From Cellvibrio sp. OA-2007 (GTDB lineage Bacteria > Pseudomonadota > Gammaproteobacteria > Pseudomonadales > Cellvibrionaceae), in contig NZ_BBUL01000088.1 in assembly GCF_000953825.1 (NCBI RefSeq), positions 1 through 64,000 of the forward strand: a stretch of DNA of 64,000 nt. The letters run 5' to 3'. Positions 52,056 to 61,947 of this stretch are shown here, in pieces. A program made the translations under genes and the position numbers. Below the pieces are notes generated by a model that made no database searches, had not been told where the DNA came from, and saw only the letters and a list, made by a program, of their open reading frames with translations. Position 1 is the first letter of the stretch; each line of letters starts with the position of its first letter.

Positions 52056-54293
52056 TTAGTTTTCGGTAAGGTCTACCAGACGGAAACGTCCGCGAAACGA
52101 ATACGACTTACCCTTAACTGTAACTTTATTTATTTTTTGCTCATCAAATTTACGAGCATTGTTTAGCAACAGTAACAATTTCAAACCATTGTTAAATTCA
52201 ACACTCAATTGATCTATATCGCCCTGTTGTTGATGAGCTATAGAGCTGACCTTACTATTGGCAGCAGTGGTAAATTCACTGACCGGGTTATATTCGCCAT
52301 GCGGTTCAAATACACTGGCAAACACAGTGTTTTTTGCACTGGGAATACGCAGCACAAAAGCATTTTCAGTACGCAAATTGAAATTCGGATCATTCGCTCC
52401 AATTTGCGTAAACAGTACTTTCATATCTGCTTGAGCAAGTGTGCTGAGTGTATAAAAGCGACCATTATCATTTAACCAGGTGATTTGACTCAGCGGCTTT
52501 TCGGCGGTGGCTGTGGCTTTCAACCACAAATGTTCATAACCAAATTTTTTCCCCAGCGGCGCCAGCGTTTGAGTAGCCGTGTTTAAGCTGAAATTGGTTT
52601 CTACCAAGTGCCCTTTATATTGCAGGGGCAAATCTAACTGATGCGCCTTATTAGACTTCACCGTCAATACATCCAACACTACCGGCTGGGCTAATTTTTT
52701 ATGGCTGACTTGTGCCATAGTGCGCACAAATTCAACATCCGGGTAAGCATTGTCTACCCGTGCAGCGGTAATTTTTAACGCACCTTCATTGGCAAAATAG
52801 AGCAGTTCTGGGTGGTTGCGATCACCCACATCAGTGTCACCGTTAAAATGACTGGTTTCATCCACCACCAAGGTGTTATGGGCGATGGTTTGATTGGCGT
52901 AAGTTTTATTTTCGGGCAAATAACGCCCACCAAATTTTGCTTCGACATTTAAAAAACGCGCCGCGCCATAATCGGATACAATTTCTGCACCTTTGTCGTA
53001 AAACAGCCAATTTAATTTATCGAAATGGCCATGCCCCATACCTTGAGCAGTTGCTTTAAATACCAAAGCTTGATCCTGTTCGCGCATCACCACCAAACCA
53101 CCAGCATCGCCTTTGGCACCATCCTGAAAGACCATGGATGAAAATGCGTAAGGCTGCTCCAAATGCTGATCCAATGCCTGCGCAACACGCAGACCATCGC
53201 CAGTGAGAATAATTTTATCCTGCTGTTTGGCAATCGCTAACAAGCCCGCATCTTTTGTTGCGGAATAAGCGATAGCAACACCATTCACCAATTCGATCGT
53301 ATTCAAGCCCTTATCTTTGATCGCATCATTAATAGGGAAAAATAAATTGTTGTAACTCAATTGAATGGTGGTGTTGACCGCTTTTAACACTATGCCATCG
53401 CGATAGGAAAATATTTTTCGCTGCGGTTCATTCACGGCAATCGCTTTGGCAAAAGTCACAAAAGGCAGCAGTGCATAGCGTTGATAGTAGGGACCTTCAG
53501 TGTAGTAACCCTGCGGCGAAAACAATTCATCTAGCTGACGAAGAAAACCGCCTTTACCGGATTTATCCGCACCATAAAGCGCTTGCTCCACCCACTCCTG
53601 TTCACCCAACACATAACCGGTCATGCCCACCGCACAGGTTGCCCAGGTCGCGTGGTTGTGAATGGTATTAAAGGTATGCGGTGAACCTTCGGATAAAAAC
53701 AGTGCTACCGGGCGCAAAATTCCCGCTTCAATTTTTTTGCGTTCGGTCGCTGTGAGTGCAGGTATTACGGCATCGTAAGCTTGAATGGTATAAACCAACC
53801 AAACCGATTCATTCAGGTTCTGCCAAAACAGTTTTCCCGCCGATATAACCGAATCAGTTTTACGCTGCGGATGTAGAGGCAGAGTCGGGTACAAATCGGC
53901 GTACATCAACAATAGGTCGCGCACATAGTTTGCGTACTTTTTATCGCCCGTTAATTGATAGACAATTGCCGCATCGTACATAGTTTGCGCATTGTTTTTA
54001 TGCACTTCATGGGTAAAGCCACCACCGGCATCGCGCGGCACCGGCACTTGTTTGGGTTCGTTTAGTTTTATATCAAGCTGCGTTTTTTTGGCTTGAAATT
54101 CGGATTGAAAACGCCCAGCATGCGTCACTTCTGCGCGCATTTCTTTGACATCTTGCGCAGTGATGACCAACGCTGGATGCGCTTTCGCATCATCCGCAAG
54201 TGCATATTCAGCAAGACCATAGCAAACAAAAAGTGCAATTAACCCGAGGCGAGAAAGCAGGCTTTTATGCTTTGTTATCGTTGCTTTTTTCAT
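52056..54293 (-). CDS. PL17 oligoalginate lyase (exolytic)
   Basis: 745 residues from ATG 54293 (the GTG 12 bases upstream is less likely), with a Sec signal peptide (LGLIALFVCYGLAEYALA). An N-terminal alpha/alpha-toroid alginate-lyase domain (about 50-380) and a C-terminal heparinase-II/III-like beta domain (about 400-690) are the PL17 layout. Catalytic candidates match those of Saccharophagus Alg17C: Asn-His in NTIHNHATWATC and Tyr in SPQGYYTEGPYYQRY. It releases unsaturated monosaccharide from alginate oligomers, probably in the periplasm. It lies 51 bases after the PL6 gene. Confidence 0.94.
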   Translation of the reverse strand: MKKATITKHKSLLSRLGLIALFVCYGLAEYALADDAKAHPALVITAQDVKEMRAEVTHAGRFQSEFQAKKTQLDIKLNEPKQVPVPRDAGGGFTHEVHKNNAQTMYDAAIVYQLTGDKKYANYVRDLLLMYADLYPTLPLHPQRKTDSVISAGKLFWQNLNESVWLVYTIQAYDAVIPALTATERKKIEAGILRPVALFLSEGSPHTFNTIHNHATWATCAVGMTGYVLGEQEWVEQALYGADKSGKGGFLRQLDELFSPQGYYTEGPYYQRYALLPFVTFAKAIAVNEPQRKIFSYRDGIVLKAVNTTIQLSYNNLFFPINDAIKDKGLNTIELVNGVAIAYSATKDAGLLAIAKQQDKIILTGDGLRVAQALDQHLEQPYAFSSMVFQDGAKGDAGGLVVMREQDQALVFKATAQGMGHGHFDKLNWLFYDKGAEIVSDYGAARFLNVEAKFGGRYLPENKTYANQTIAHNTLVVDETSHFNGDTDVGDRNHPELLYFANEGALKITAARVDNAYPDVEFVRTMAQVSHKKLAQPVVLDVLTVKSNKAHQLDLPLQYKGHLVETNFSLNTATQTLAPLGKKFGYEHLWLKATATAEKPLSQITWLNDNGRFYTLSTLAQADMKVLFTQIGANDPNFNLRTENAFVLRIPSAKNTVFASVFEPHGEYNPVSEFTTAANSKVSSIAHQQQGDIDQLSVEFNNGLKLLLLLNNARKFDEQKINKVTVKGKSYSFRGRFRLVDLTEN

Positions 54294-54344
54294 AAAGAAA
54301 TCCACGTTTATTTAACGACCGAGGCAATAGGGATTAGCCCAACT

Positions 54345-56597
54345 TTACTCTTCGCGATTACCCACATATTTCACAGTGGAGTCGCCCTTGGTGTGCAACT
54401 CACTTACCTTGAGTGCGGGGACCTTGCTGAAACGATTGGCGTTAATTTCGGTATCTGGATCGCCAACCGTATGCTCAATCACAATGCCTGCCGTACCCAC
54501 AAACTGATTGTTGCCAATACGCGTGTATTGCACACCGTGTAAATAAAGTGACGCCTGAAGCTTATTGCGACTACCCTGCCCCACTTTTTCAACATGGTTC
54601 TGGGTAAAAAGCAGATGCGGCCCAAAGGTGCTCTCGTCGGTACCACCGCGATACATGCTGAGCAATGCACCCTCGATATTGGTAAAACGGCTCTTATCCA
54701 CAATGAGTGTTTCCGCATTGTAGTTACCGAGGTCATCAATCTCTTTATCCAACTTCAACAGATCGCCAGTAATCTTGTTAATTTCTGAATTCTGGATACG
54801 AATTTCTTCTGCCAGACTGCGACTACCCGCATTTAGAAAATGATGGGAGTGATTGATGTTTAAATTTTCCACTTTGGTATTTTCAACAAGCAAACGATAA
54901 CTGACATACATTCCGCTTTTCAGTGTGCGAATCAGAATATTGCCTGCCGAATCCGGGCTTTCACTGCCATCAATAGTAAGATTGCTCAGCTTTAAGGAGC
55001 CGCCATTTTGGATTTCAAATAAGGTAGTACGCCCCGGCAAGATCACTACAGTGCCAGATTTTTTAGCGCGAATACTCAGCACCTTATTAATTTCCAAAAG
55101 CTTGGCAATTTTATAACGGCCAGGCGCTAGCACTAATTGGTCACCGGTTTCCGCTGCCGCTATAGCACTAAACAGAGAGTCTTCCACTCCTGCGTCCACA
55201 GCAATCACTTTGCCTGAGTCAAACTCTACACGATCCGCTTTTTTCTCATACCACTGCGGCCCTACTGCTGATTTTTTAATAGGTTGCAATGACGCAGCCG
55301 CACCAATATTTTTATACGCATCACCTTGCGGCATTAACAGCCCGGCTGCATTGCGCTTCATGGTTATTTTTTTACTGCCAAAGCCTTGTTTTAAACTCGC
55401 TGAGTCTGCGTTGTGCAGAACATTTTCCGCAAAGGCAATTCCACTCATGTCGTCAAAAATTTTAAATACGTCGGCAGCGGTATCATTGAACACCAAATTT
55501 TTCTGCATACGGCTATTTACCGGCGGCGCATTGCGCTCCGCATCACTACCGGCACCTAACTGAATATTATCAACATTGATAAACGTGTTATTTTCAATCT
55601 GAGCATTAACCACTTGGCCATAGCGATTGATAGGCGCATTGACTGTGCCATTCATTACTGCAAAACCACTGCCGAAACGGGTTCCAGTTAAACCTTCCAA
55701 ATAGTTATTGCGCACAATTTGGTCGCGATTAATAACGCGGATACCACCGGTGTGCGCTGCGCCATTGCCGAAAAACACATTACCTTCAACTAAATTGCCA
55801 TTACCGTGACGCAAGGTCAGGGTTCCGCGCGCCTCAAAAAATACATTGTTGCGGATAACGTTTTTGCCCGACTTAATTGAAATAACTTCTACTTCGCCGT
55901 CGCAGCGATCGAAGTAGTTATTTTCAATGACCGTATGAGAGTCGGTCAGTGAATAGGTACTTGTGCCAACGCGCAAGGTTTCGCCACCATTGGATCCAAG
56001 AATTGGGCGATGACCGAAATAGTTGTGGTCAATTTGATGATGATTCTGCTGGCTATCAGCGCTATCCAAACGCACTGCCATAGTGACACCCAAATTGCGC
56101 TTGCCGGCTAAATAACTATGGTCAAAGCGATTGTGCTTGCCATATAAAGCAACCCAATAATCGGAGGAGTCGCGATCGGGGTTATTAAAGTTTTCAATCA
56201 CCACTTGGGTGACACGGGAATTGTTTGCCAAATGGCTGTCGTTGCGCTTAAACGCAATTACCTCTTCGGTCGGGGTGTAACCGTTTTTAAACACCAACCC
56301 TTCTACAATTAAATAATTTCCAGCCAAACGTAAGTTGGAACGCCCGGAGATGATTACCTTGCCGGGTGTTTCAGCGCGCAAGGTAATGGGTTGCTGGGCC
56401 GTACCCTCAGCAAAAAAACCAATTTCAAAATCAGACCAGACACCATTTTTTAATACTATGGCATCGCCCGGCACTACTTTTTTCAGTGCTGACTTAAACG
56501 CGCTTTGGCTTTCAACCAGAACATCTTTTGCCAATAGCTGACCACTCAGTGACAAACCAAGCACCAGAACACTAAAGATTTTTCCGAACCATTGCAT
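54345..56597 (-). CDS. PL6 alginate lyase (two parallel beta-helix domains)
   Basis: 750 residues with a Sec signal peptide (FSVLVLGLSLSGQLLA). The N-terminal beta-helix of about 400 residues has the chondroitinase-B/PL6 fold signature: GGETLRVGTSTYSLTDS, then VISIKSGKNVIRNN (catalytic Lys) and GTLTLRHGNGNLVEGN (catalytic Arg). A second beta-helix (about 450-750) follows, as in two-domain AlyGC-type enzymes. These cleave poly-MG or poly-G alginate by beta-elimination, mostly exolytically. A terminator-like hairpin separates it from the TonB receptor gene upstream. Confidence 0.94.
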   Translation of the reverse strand: MQWFGKIFSVLVLGLSLSGQLLAKDVLVESQSAFKSALKKVVPGDAIVLKNGVWSDFEIGFFAEGTAQQPITLRAETPGKVIISGRSNLRLAGNYLIVEGLVFKNGYTPTEEVIAFKRNDSHLANNSRVTQVVIENFNNPDRDSSDYWVALYGKHNRFDHSYLAGKRNLGVTMAVRLDSADSQQNHHQIDHNYFGHRPILGSNGGETLRVGTSTYSLTDSHTVIENNYFDRCDGEVEVISIKSGKNVIRNNVFFEARGTLTLRHGNGNLVEGNVFFGNGAAHTGGIRVINRDQIVRNNYLEGLTGTRFGSGFAVMNGTVNAPINRYGQVVNAQIENNTFINVDNIQLGAGSDAERNAPPVNSRMQKNLVFNDTAADVFKIFDDMSGIAFAENVLHNADSASLKQGFGSKKITMKRNAAGLLMPQGDAYKNIGAAASLQPIKKSAVGPQWYEKKADRVEFDSGKVIAVDAGVEDSLFSAIAAAETGDQLVLAPGRYKIAKLLEINKVLSIRAKKSGTVVILPGRTTLFEIQNGGSLKLSNLTIDGSESPDSAGNILIRTLKSGMYVSYRLLVENTKVENLNINHSHHFLNAGSRSLAEEIRIQNSEINKITGDLLKLDKEIDDLGNYNAETLIVDKSRFTNIEGALLSMYRGGTDESTFGPHLLFTQNHVEKVGQGSRNKLQASLYLHGVQYTRIGNNQFVGTAGIVIEHTVGDPDTEINANRFSKVPALKVSELHTKGDSTVKYVGNREE

Positions 56598-56643
56598 TGC
56601 ATTACCTCATCAACATTGTGTAGCGCTGGGGTTGAATAAAAAT

Positions 56644-56679
56644 GGTGAAACACGCACCTTAATCGATCCGTGTTTCACC
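56644..56679 (-). terminator. Hairpin between the TonB receptor and PL6 genes
   Basis: A perfect 11-bp stem, GGTGAAACACG / CGTGTTTCACC, with a 14-base loop, followed on the minus strand by ATTTTTATT. It could terminate part of the receptor transcript or process the mRNA, so receptor and enzyme levels would differ. Confidence 0.7.
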
Positions 56680-56709
56680 CAACTTCCACGAGCAAAAACA
56701 ACAACCAGT

Positions 56710-59700
56710 TTAGAAAGTAGCTTTTAATTTCAAATAGTATTTAGTACCCGAAGCCGAGATACCCGCATTCAAATCATCAACCGCGCGAGTGAAGTATTGC
56801 GGCTCTTCCAACACATTGATGCCCTGTAAAGATACTTTCAGGTTATCCAAAATGTCGTAAGAGATAGACACATCCACATATTCAAACGGCTCTACATAAC
56901 GGTTTGATGCCGGGTCTTCATTAGGTTGGAAGTAACGCGAGCGCGATTTATAAAGCGCGCGGATTTCCCAGTCTTCGTTCTCCCAAAATACCGAGCCAGA
57001 AAACACCTCTTTAGAGAAGCCAAATAAATTGGCGGGTTCAGCAAATGGATAAGCCTCTGCGATTTTTGCACCAGTCTCATCGTATTGCGCACCAAAGATC
57101 GGATCTTCGTTTTCGAAATCAGAATCGGCATAGTTATAGGCGAGCTTTACCCCAAAACCATCAAACGGGGCAGGTAGCCAAGTAAAACTATGCTGACCTG
57201 CTAATTCCCAACCAGTAAGACGTGCCGAATCATCAGTATAGGTGCCGGTGAGTAATTCGGTTTCTATATTTACTCCTTCAATAGTTACTGTAGTAGGAAT
57301 CAACACTTCCCGAAAATTCGCTTTGAAATTTTTGTAGTAGTAAGCCACCGAGATAGATGAATCTTTACTCGGGTACCACTCCAGCGATATATCGGCGTTA
57401 TCGGATAACAATGGCTCTAAAAATGGATTATCGCCCGACGCACGAGCAATCAAGTCGTTGGGGTTGGTGATATTGTCGCTACCTTCAACCAGCAAGCGAC
57501 CAGAACCCATGTCTTGCAAATTAGGGCGGGACATAGCGCGATAAAGTGCACCGCGCAACAATAAATCATCTTCCAGATAGAAGGTGATATTAGAGCTTGG
57601 CAGCACGGTAGTGACGCTGTGCTCATTGGTGAATTCAGTTACATCGCCACCAGTGACCGCGACCAGCGAGTAAAAAGTTTCACCATTTTCTTCACGGGTA
57701 TCCAAATCATATTCTCTGGAGTAACCGGTAGATGTCACCTTGGTATTCACCACACGTACACCAACATTACCGGTCACCGGCACGCCCAGATTGCCTTCAA
57801 AACTACCCATCACATAGGCGGCAAATACATCTTCATTGATTACGTCATCACCTACGCTACGGCGGTCTGCCAACTTACCAAAGTCAGCAAAAGTACCGTC
57901 GCTGTTGTAACCCGACATAATCCCGAAACCACAGCGTCCATCGAGTTGCGCATAGCCGCCATCAGGGAAGCCCGAGCCACCAACAGTGCCGAGAAAATCT
58001 GAATTGGTCCAACCGATAAAACAATTGTCTACAATACGGTCAACTGTAGGTGCACCCGTAACATTGTATTCACGCTGTTCTACTTTTCCGGTTACCGGGT
58101 TCCACATTGAATCGGTATCCTGATCGGAATAAAGCTCTTGTTCCGAGTAGCGCACACCGGCTTTGACTTTGGAAATTACACCGGTATCGAATTTATATTC
58201 AGCATCAAAACGTGCAGCGGCAATCGTGTCGAAACGCTCTTCCAGTTGGCGGCGATATTTAGCAACGGTTCGATTGGCGTTGTTGGCCATCGACCAACTT
58301 GCTGGATCGGCGGGATTAAATGCTTCACTCGCAACAAAGCCCGCATCGTCAGCACTGCGGCGACTCTTATCGAGAAACTCCAGTTGCGGTACAAATGAAT
58401 CTATATTGCTGATGGAGTAGTTGATATAGGCATCAGTACCCAAGCGCGACTGGAAACTACTGCGGTCGCGATGCGAGCGGGAATAGGAGATATCACCTTC
58501 CAGCGTTAAATTATCGGTCGCATCAAAAGCTGCATTTAAGCCCCAACCAAGGTAGGTTTCTTGCTCTAAACGGTAGTAGCCCTGAGTTTCAACTTTAGAA
58601 GCACCAGTGGAGTACCACAGCGAATGATCTTGACTGACCACTTGATCGCGCAAATCGCGACGAGTATCAGTCAATACGAAATCGTGACGATTTTCAAAGT
58701 AGGAATTGTCTGAGGTCACTATGTCCGCATTGATATCCCAACGCTCATTGGGCTGCCACTGAACCGCACCCACCAGACCTTCGCGATAGTCGCCATCAGT
58801 CTGATTGCGCCAGGTATAGGAGCCAGAGCGCACATAAATAGAATCGGGATCAAAGCTGTCGTAGTTGTTGCGTGTCACACCGGTCGCAGCAGAGGTTTCG
58901 CAGCGCGCGTTAGTGCCCGAGGTTACCGGCGTACCATCAGCTTTACGGCTAGCACAGGCAACCATAGTGCCGCTGCTCATGGTGATAGTTTCTTCAGGGT
59001 TGGCCGAGTCAGTGCGCTGAACACCAACTGTCACACCTACCTTACCAAAATTATCTGTCTCAAACTGATCCACATAAGAAATGGTTTGCTCATCGCCCAG
59101 GCCATTTTCACCGTCCTGGTTTGCACTCACTTCATTGTAAATGGCGCTTACATCAACAGTAATTTTACGGCGAGCGAAATCCAGCGGGCGCAACGAGTTA
59201 ATGTTGACCGTACCAGCTACGCCACCTTCTACCAGATCTGCCTGCTGTGACTTATACACAGTCACTTTGTCGCTCAAATCTGAAGGGAATTTTTTGTAGT
59301 TCACCGCGCGCGTATAACCTGCACTGGTAACCACACGGCCATTAAAGGTGCCGGAGCCTAAAAAGGGGCCAAGACCGCGAATAGACATTTCAGATGCACT
59401 GCCTTTACCGCGATGCCCTGAAACAGAGGTGATGTTTTCAATAACATCGGACATAGACAAACCAGGCAAACCACCAAAGTCAGATGCTGCTATGGCATCC
59501 ACAATTGCCGTGTTTTCTCTCTTTACATCCATAGAGCGGGTCATAGTGGCGCGCAATCCAGTCACGACCACCTCTTCAACCACACCCGAAACATTCTCTT
59601 TAGTTTCTTCGGCTGCGGTTTGCGCTATAGCGGGAACACCCATTAAACCAAGCAGAGCTGAGGAGTAGATCAGCGGACTCAAGCTTGATTTTAGATTTAA

Positions 59701-59754
59701 TAACGCCAAAGCCTCTGCAAGCTTGGTGCGTTTTACCGGTAGTTGTGCAGGCAT
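56710..59754 (-). CDS. Large TonB-dependent receptor, probable alginate-oligomer importer
   Basis: 1014 residues from ATG 59754. GAGGA lies 7 bases upstream, while the GTG at 59790 coincides with the predicted transcription start. A signal peptide (LIYSSALLGLMGVPAIAQ) is followed by a TonB box-like EEVVVTGLRATMTRSMDVKR and a plug to about 200 (LSMSDVIENITSVSGHRGKG). A long barrel ends in YLKLKATF. It is of the TonB-Xanth-Caul (TIGR01782) type common in carbohydrate utilisation loci. It is the first gene of the alginate gene run, so it probably carries alginate oligosaccharides across the outer membrane. Confidence 0.93.
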   Translation of the reverse strand: MPAQLPVKRTKLAEALALLNLKSSLSPLIYSSALLGLMGVPAIAQTAAEETKENVSGVVEEVVVTGLRATMTRSMDVKRENTAIVDAIAASDFGGLPGLSMSDVIENITSVSGHRGKGSASEMSIRGLGPFLGSGTFNGRVVTSAGYTRAVNYKKFPSDLSDKVTVYKSQQADLVEGGVAGTVNINSLRPLDFARRKITVDVSAIYNEVSANQDGENGLGDEQTISYVDQFETDNFGKVGVTVGVQRTDSANPEETITMSSGTMVACASRKADGTPVTSGTNARCETSAATGVTRNNYDSFDPDSIYVRSGSYTWRNQTDGDYREGLVGAVQWQPNERWDINADIVTSDNSYFENRHDFVLTDTRRDLRDQVVSQDHSLWYSTGASKVETQGYYRLEQETYLGWGLNAAFDATDNLTLEGDISYSRSHRDRSSFQSRLGTDAYINYSISNIDSFVPQLEFLDKSRRSADDAGFVASEAFNPADPASWSMANNANRTVAKYRRQLEERFDTIAAARFDAEYKFDTGVISKVKAGVRYSEQELYSDQDTDSMWNPVTGKVEQREYNVTGAPTVDRIVDNCFIGWTNSDFLGTVGGSGFPDGGYAQLDGRCGFGIMSGYNSDGTFADFGKLADRRSVGDDVINEDVFAAYVMGSFEGNLGVPVTGNVGVRVVNTKVTSTGYSREYDLDTREENGETFYSLVAVTGGDVTEFTNEHSVTTVLPSSNITFYLEDDLLLRGALYRAMSRPNLQDMGSGRLLVEGSDNITNPNDLIARASGDNPFLEPLLSDNADISLEWYPSKDSSISVAYYYKNFKANFREVLIPTTVTIEGVNIETELLTGTYTDDSARLTGWELAGQHSFTWLPAPFDGFGVKLAYNYADSDFENEDPIFGAQYDETGAKIAEAYPFAEPANLFGFSKEVFSGSVFWENEDWEIRALYKSRSRYFQPNEDPASNRYVEPFEYVDVSISYDILDNLKVSLQGINVLEEPQYFTRAVDDLNAGISASGTKYYLKLKATF

Positions 59755-59793
59755 TCTGCTGTCCTCGTGAATATTATTGTTACTAACCACAAA

Positions 59794-59821
59794 ATCTTAA
59801 CAGTTAAGACCAGCATGTCAA
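59794..59821 (-). promoter_or_regulatory. Sigma-70 promoter of the alginate receptor, with overlapping palindrome
   Basis: On the minus strand TTGACA (59816-59821) and TAAGAT (59794-59799) are 16 bases apart. A perfect inverted repeat TCTTAAC-A-GTTAAGA (59795-59809) covers the -10 region, where a repressor would block RNA polymerase. The predicted start is near 59787. Confidence 0.6.
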
Positions 59822-59870
59822 TCTAAAATTGACCAATAACCAAATATAAATATTACCGATAACTCAAATC

Positions 59871-59881
59871 TGGTATTACCA
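59871..59881. promoter_or_regulatory. Candidate FadR-type GntR operator TGGTATTACCA
   Basis: An inverted repeat TGGT-ATT-ACCA that fits the TGGTNNNACCA core bound by FadR-family GntR regulators. It lies between the divergent TonB receptor and gntR genes. Related sequences occur at 61713 and 62954-62974. Confidence 0.5.
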
Positions 59882-59934
59882 ATAAAAAGACCAAGAACTC
59901 TTGAAATATGGAGACACACGACAGACCTTTTTAG

Positions 59935-60003
59935 AATTGGCTTTGCCAATTACCTAGCGATTGAGTTATCCTTGACCAGAAACCATATTTTGGTGCGCAC
60001 CAA
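59935..60003. promoter_or_regulatory. Two palindromes directly upstream of the GntR regulator gene
   Basis: AATTGGC-TTT-GCCAATT (59935-59951) and TTGGTGCGCACCAA (59990-60003) are both perfect inverted repeats. The second ends 12 bases before the gntR ATG and overlaps its leader. They are likely sites for autoregulation or for a second regulator. A weak TTGAGT-N17-CATATT promoter sits between them. Confidence 0.45.
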
Positions 60004-60015
60004 TGAGGATAAGAA

Positions 60016-60756
60016 ATGAAGAACCGTCGTTTGTTTTGGCGCATTGTCGAAAAAATTGAAAATCTGATTGATACCGGCATTTACCCGCCGGGCAGCAGAC
60101 TGCCGCCAGAGCGGGAGCTCGCTGAAAACTACGGCGTAAGCCGGCCCACTATTCGCGAAGCCATCATTGCACTGGAAGTTCGCGGCCGCGTGGAAGTCAA
60201 AACCGGCTCAGGTATTTATGTTGTAGAAAACCAAGCCGCCGAAAATAATGATTTGAAAATTAGCGCCTTTGAGCTCACTCAAGCGCGGGCATTAGTAGAA
60301 GGCGAAGCAGCTGCACTCGCAGCAACCACTATCACCGAAGAGGAGCTGGCAGCACTGCACCAAACTCTGGTTGACATGGAAACCGAAGCAAGCGCCGAAA
60401 GTGCCGACAAAGAGTTTCATTTAATTATCTCCAAGGCAACACGCAACAATGCCATCCTGGTTGCAGTAGAAAAACTTTGGCTACTGCGCGGCGCCAACGA
60501 AGACATCATCGATGCATATAAGGGTGTGTGTAATCAAAGCTCCCCCAAGCGCATGGAAGAGCACACGGCCATTTACAGCGCACTTAAAGAGCGTGATGCA
60601 AATGCAGCGCGCGCCGCAATGCACCTCCACTTTAAACGCCTGATCAACGCCTTGTTTGATGCAAGCGAGAAGCGCGCTCTGGAAGAGATACGCCGAAAAA
60701 CCTCGGAAAATAGAGGCCGATACTCACTCGACCACCTTGCACCTGCGCACAACTAA
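60016..60756 (+). CDS. GntR-family (FadR subfamily) regulator of the alginate locus
   Basis: 246 residues. The N-terminal winged HTH at about 5-75 has the family signature PPGSRLPPERELAENYGVSRPTIREAI. A FCD ligand domain follows at about 85-225, with candidate metal-site residues Asp in DKEFHLIISKATRN and His in EEHTAIYSAL and MHLHFKR. It is divergent from the alginate receptor operon and adjacent to the DEH/KDG dehydrogenase genes. It most likely represses them until DEH, KDG or a related intermediate binds. The effector is inferred. Confidence 0.9.
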   Translation: MKNRRLFWRIVEKIENLIDTGIYPPGSRLPPERELAENYGVSRPTIREAIIALEVRGRVEVKTGSGIYVVENQAAENNDLKISAFELTQARALVEGEAAALAATTITEEELAALHQTLVDMETEASAESADKEFHLIISKATRNNAILVAVEKLWLLRGANEDIIDAYKGVCNQSSPKRMEEHTAIYSALKERDANAARAAMHLHFKRLINALFDASEKRALEEIRRKTSENRGRYSLDHLAPAHN

Positions 60757-60796
60757 CCCGATAAGATCGCACAATGTGCCGATTAGAACCTCAAAA

Positions 60797-60822
60797 AAAA
60801 GACCTGCATCAGCAGGTCTTTT
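60797..60822. terminator. Bidirectional terminator between gntR and the SDR
   Basis: An 11-bp stem, AAAAGACCTGC / GCAGGTCTTTT, with a 4-base loop and A/T runs on both sides. It serves the converging genes. Confidence 0.92.
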
Positions 60823-60846
60823 TTATTTAACAGCAACAAAAAATAA

Positions 60847-61596
60847 TTACGAAAACAACAAACCACCATTAATATCAACGCAATTACCCGTCATAAAGGA
60901 AGCCTCTTGCGACATTAAAAATGCCACAAGACTACCCACCTCATCGGCAGTGCCTTCACGCTTCAATGCAGTTGCTGCAGCAACCTTGGTGCGAATTTCA
61001 TCCTGCGTAAATTGATCGTGAAAGCCGGTGCTAATCATGCCAGGGCAAACACTATTAACACGAATATTTTTCGCGCCCAACTCTTTCGCTAAACCGCGCG
61101 TAAAAGTCATGATCGCTCCTTTTGATGTGGCATAAGCTACAGCACCGCCACCACCGCCATCGCGCCCCGCTTGCGATGCAAAAGTCACAATACTATCGCC
61201 ATCTTTTAAATGCGGAATAGTGGCGTGCGCCATCATAAACAATGAGGTCAAATTCACATTCATTACATTGTGCCAATGCTGTAGCGACATATCTTCAATT
61301 TTAATACGCTCCAGCAAACCACCAGACACATGCACCAAACCATTAAGATGACCAAACCCTTCGAGCGCCGCAGCCACAACACCATTCGCCTCAGCTTCTT
61401 GAGTAAGATCAGCCCTGAGGGCGATCGCACTAACACCATAGCTTTCTACTTCTTTTACAACATTAAGTGCAGCACCGGAACTGGAATGATAGGTCAGCAC
61501 TATATTAGCGCCGCGCTTTGCCAACGCTAACGCACATGAGCGCCCTATATCGCGCCCACCACCTGCCACTATGAATACCTTGCCTTTCATGTCCAT
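60847..61596 (-). CDS. SDR oxidoreductase, candidate DEH reductase
   Basis: 249 residues from ATG 61596 (GGAG 6 bases upstream; the GTG one codon before is less likely). The SDR cofactor loop reads GGGRDIG, followed by HVSGG, catalytic Ser in TFASQAG, YATSKGAIM (Tyr-x-x-x-Lys) and CPGMIST. It resembles the reductases (Sphingomonas A1-R type) that reduce DEH to KDG with NAD(P)H. A related role such as 2-keto-3-deoxygluconate dehydrogenase cannot be excluded. It lies next to the GntR regulator. Confidence 0.82.
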   Translation of the reverse strand: MDMKGKVFIVAGGGRDIGRSCALALAKRGANIVLTYHSSSGAALNVVKEVESYGVSAIALRADLTQEAEANGVVAAALEGFGHLNGLVHVSGGLLERIKIEDMSLQHWHNVMNVNLTSLFMMAHATIPHLKDGDSIVTFASQAGRDGGGGGAVAYATSKGAIMTFTRGLAKELGAKNIRVNSVCPGMISTGFHDQFTQDEIRTKVAAATALKREGTADEVGSLVAFLMSQEASFMTGNCVDINGGLLFS

Positions 61597-61947
61597 CACA
61601 GTCTCCAGACTTAAATAAAGAAATTGGCGCCGCTATCTGCCCCAATAGTTATTGGAATAAGTCATTTAAATTTACCATGATAATCAAGCATGTCAAACAA
61701 ATTATTAGATAGTGGCATTACCAAAATGCCAGCAACACCCGCCCAATACAGCAGCAAAAAACTGCAATACTTCTGCAGAGCCATTGAAAAAAATCAGACA
61801 GTGAAACCGACCAATTCTGAGCAGATAATTACTTATGAGGCAGGCACAATACAGCGAGGAATATAGGAAATTTCGATGCAATAGAAGAGGAAGCCGCGCG
61901 CCACTAAATGAATTAGCGCGCGACCACACCATTAAGCAAGACTCAAA
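61597..61947. promoter_or_regulatory. Intergenic region upstream of the SDR gene, with GntR-like site
   Basis: 351 bases with no supported gene. TGGCATTACCA (61713-61723) differs by one base from the operator at 59871, and TGGCAT...ATGCCA around it can form a hairpin. It is the promoter region of the SDR and the trailer of the beta-hydroxyacid dehydrogenase. Confidence 0.5.

Noticed and set aside
61705-61932. 75-codon minus-strand open frame between the SDR and the dehydrogenase
   Set aside because: Hydrophobic/Cys-rich random-looking sequence, no ribosome-binding site, and it overlaps the candidate operator.
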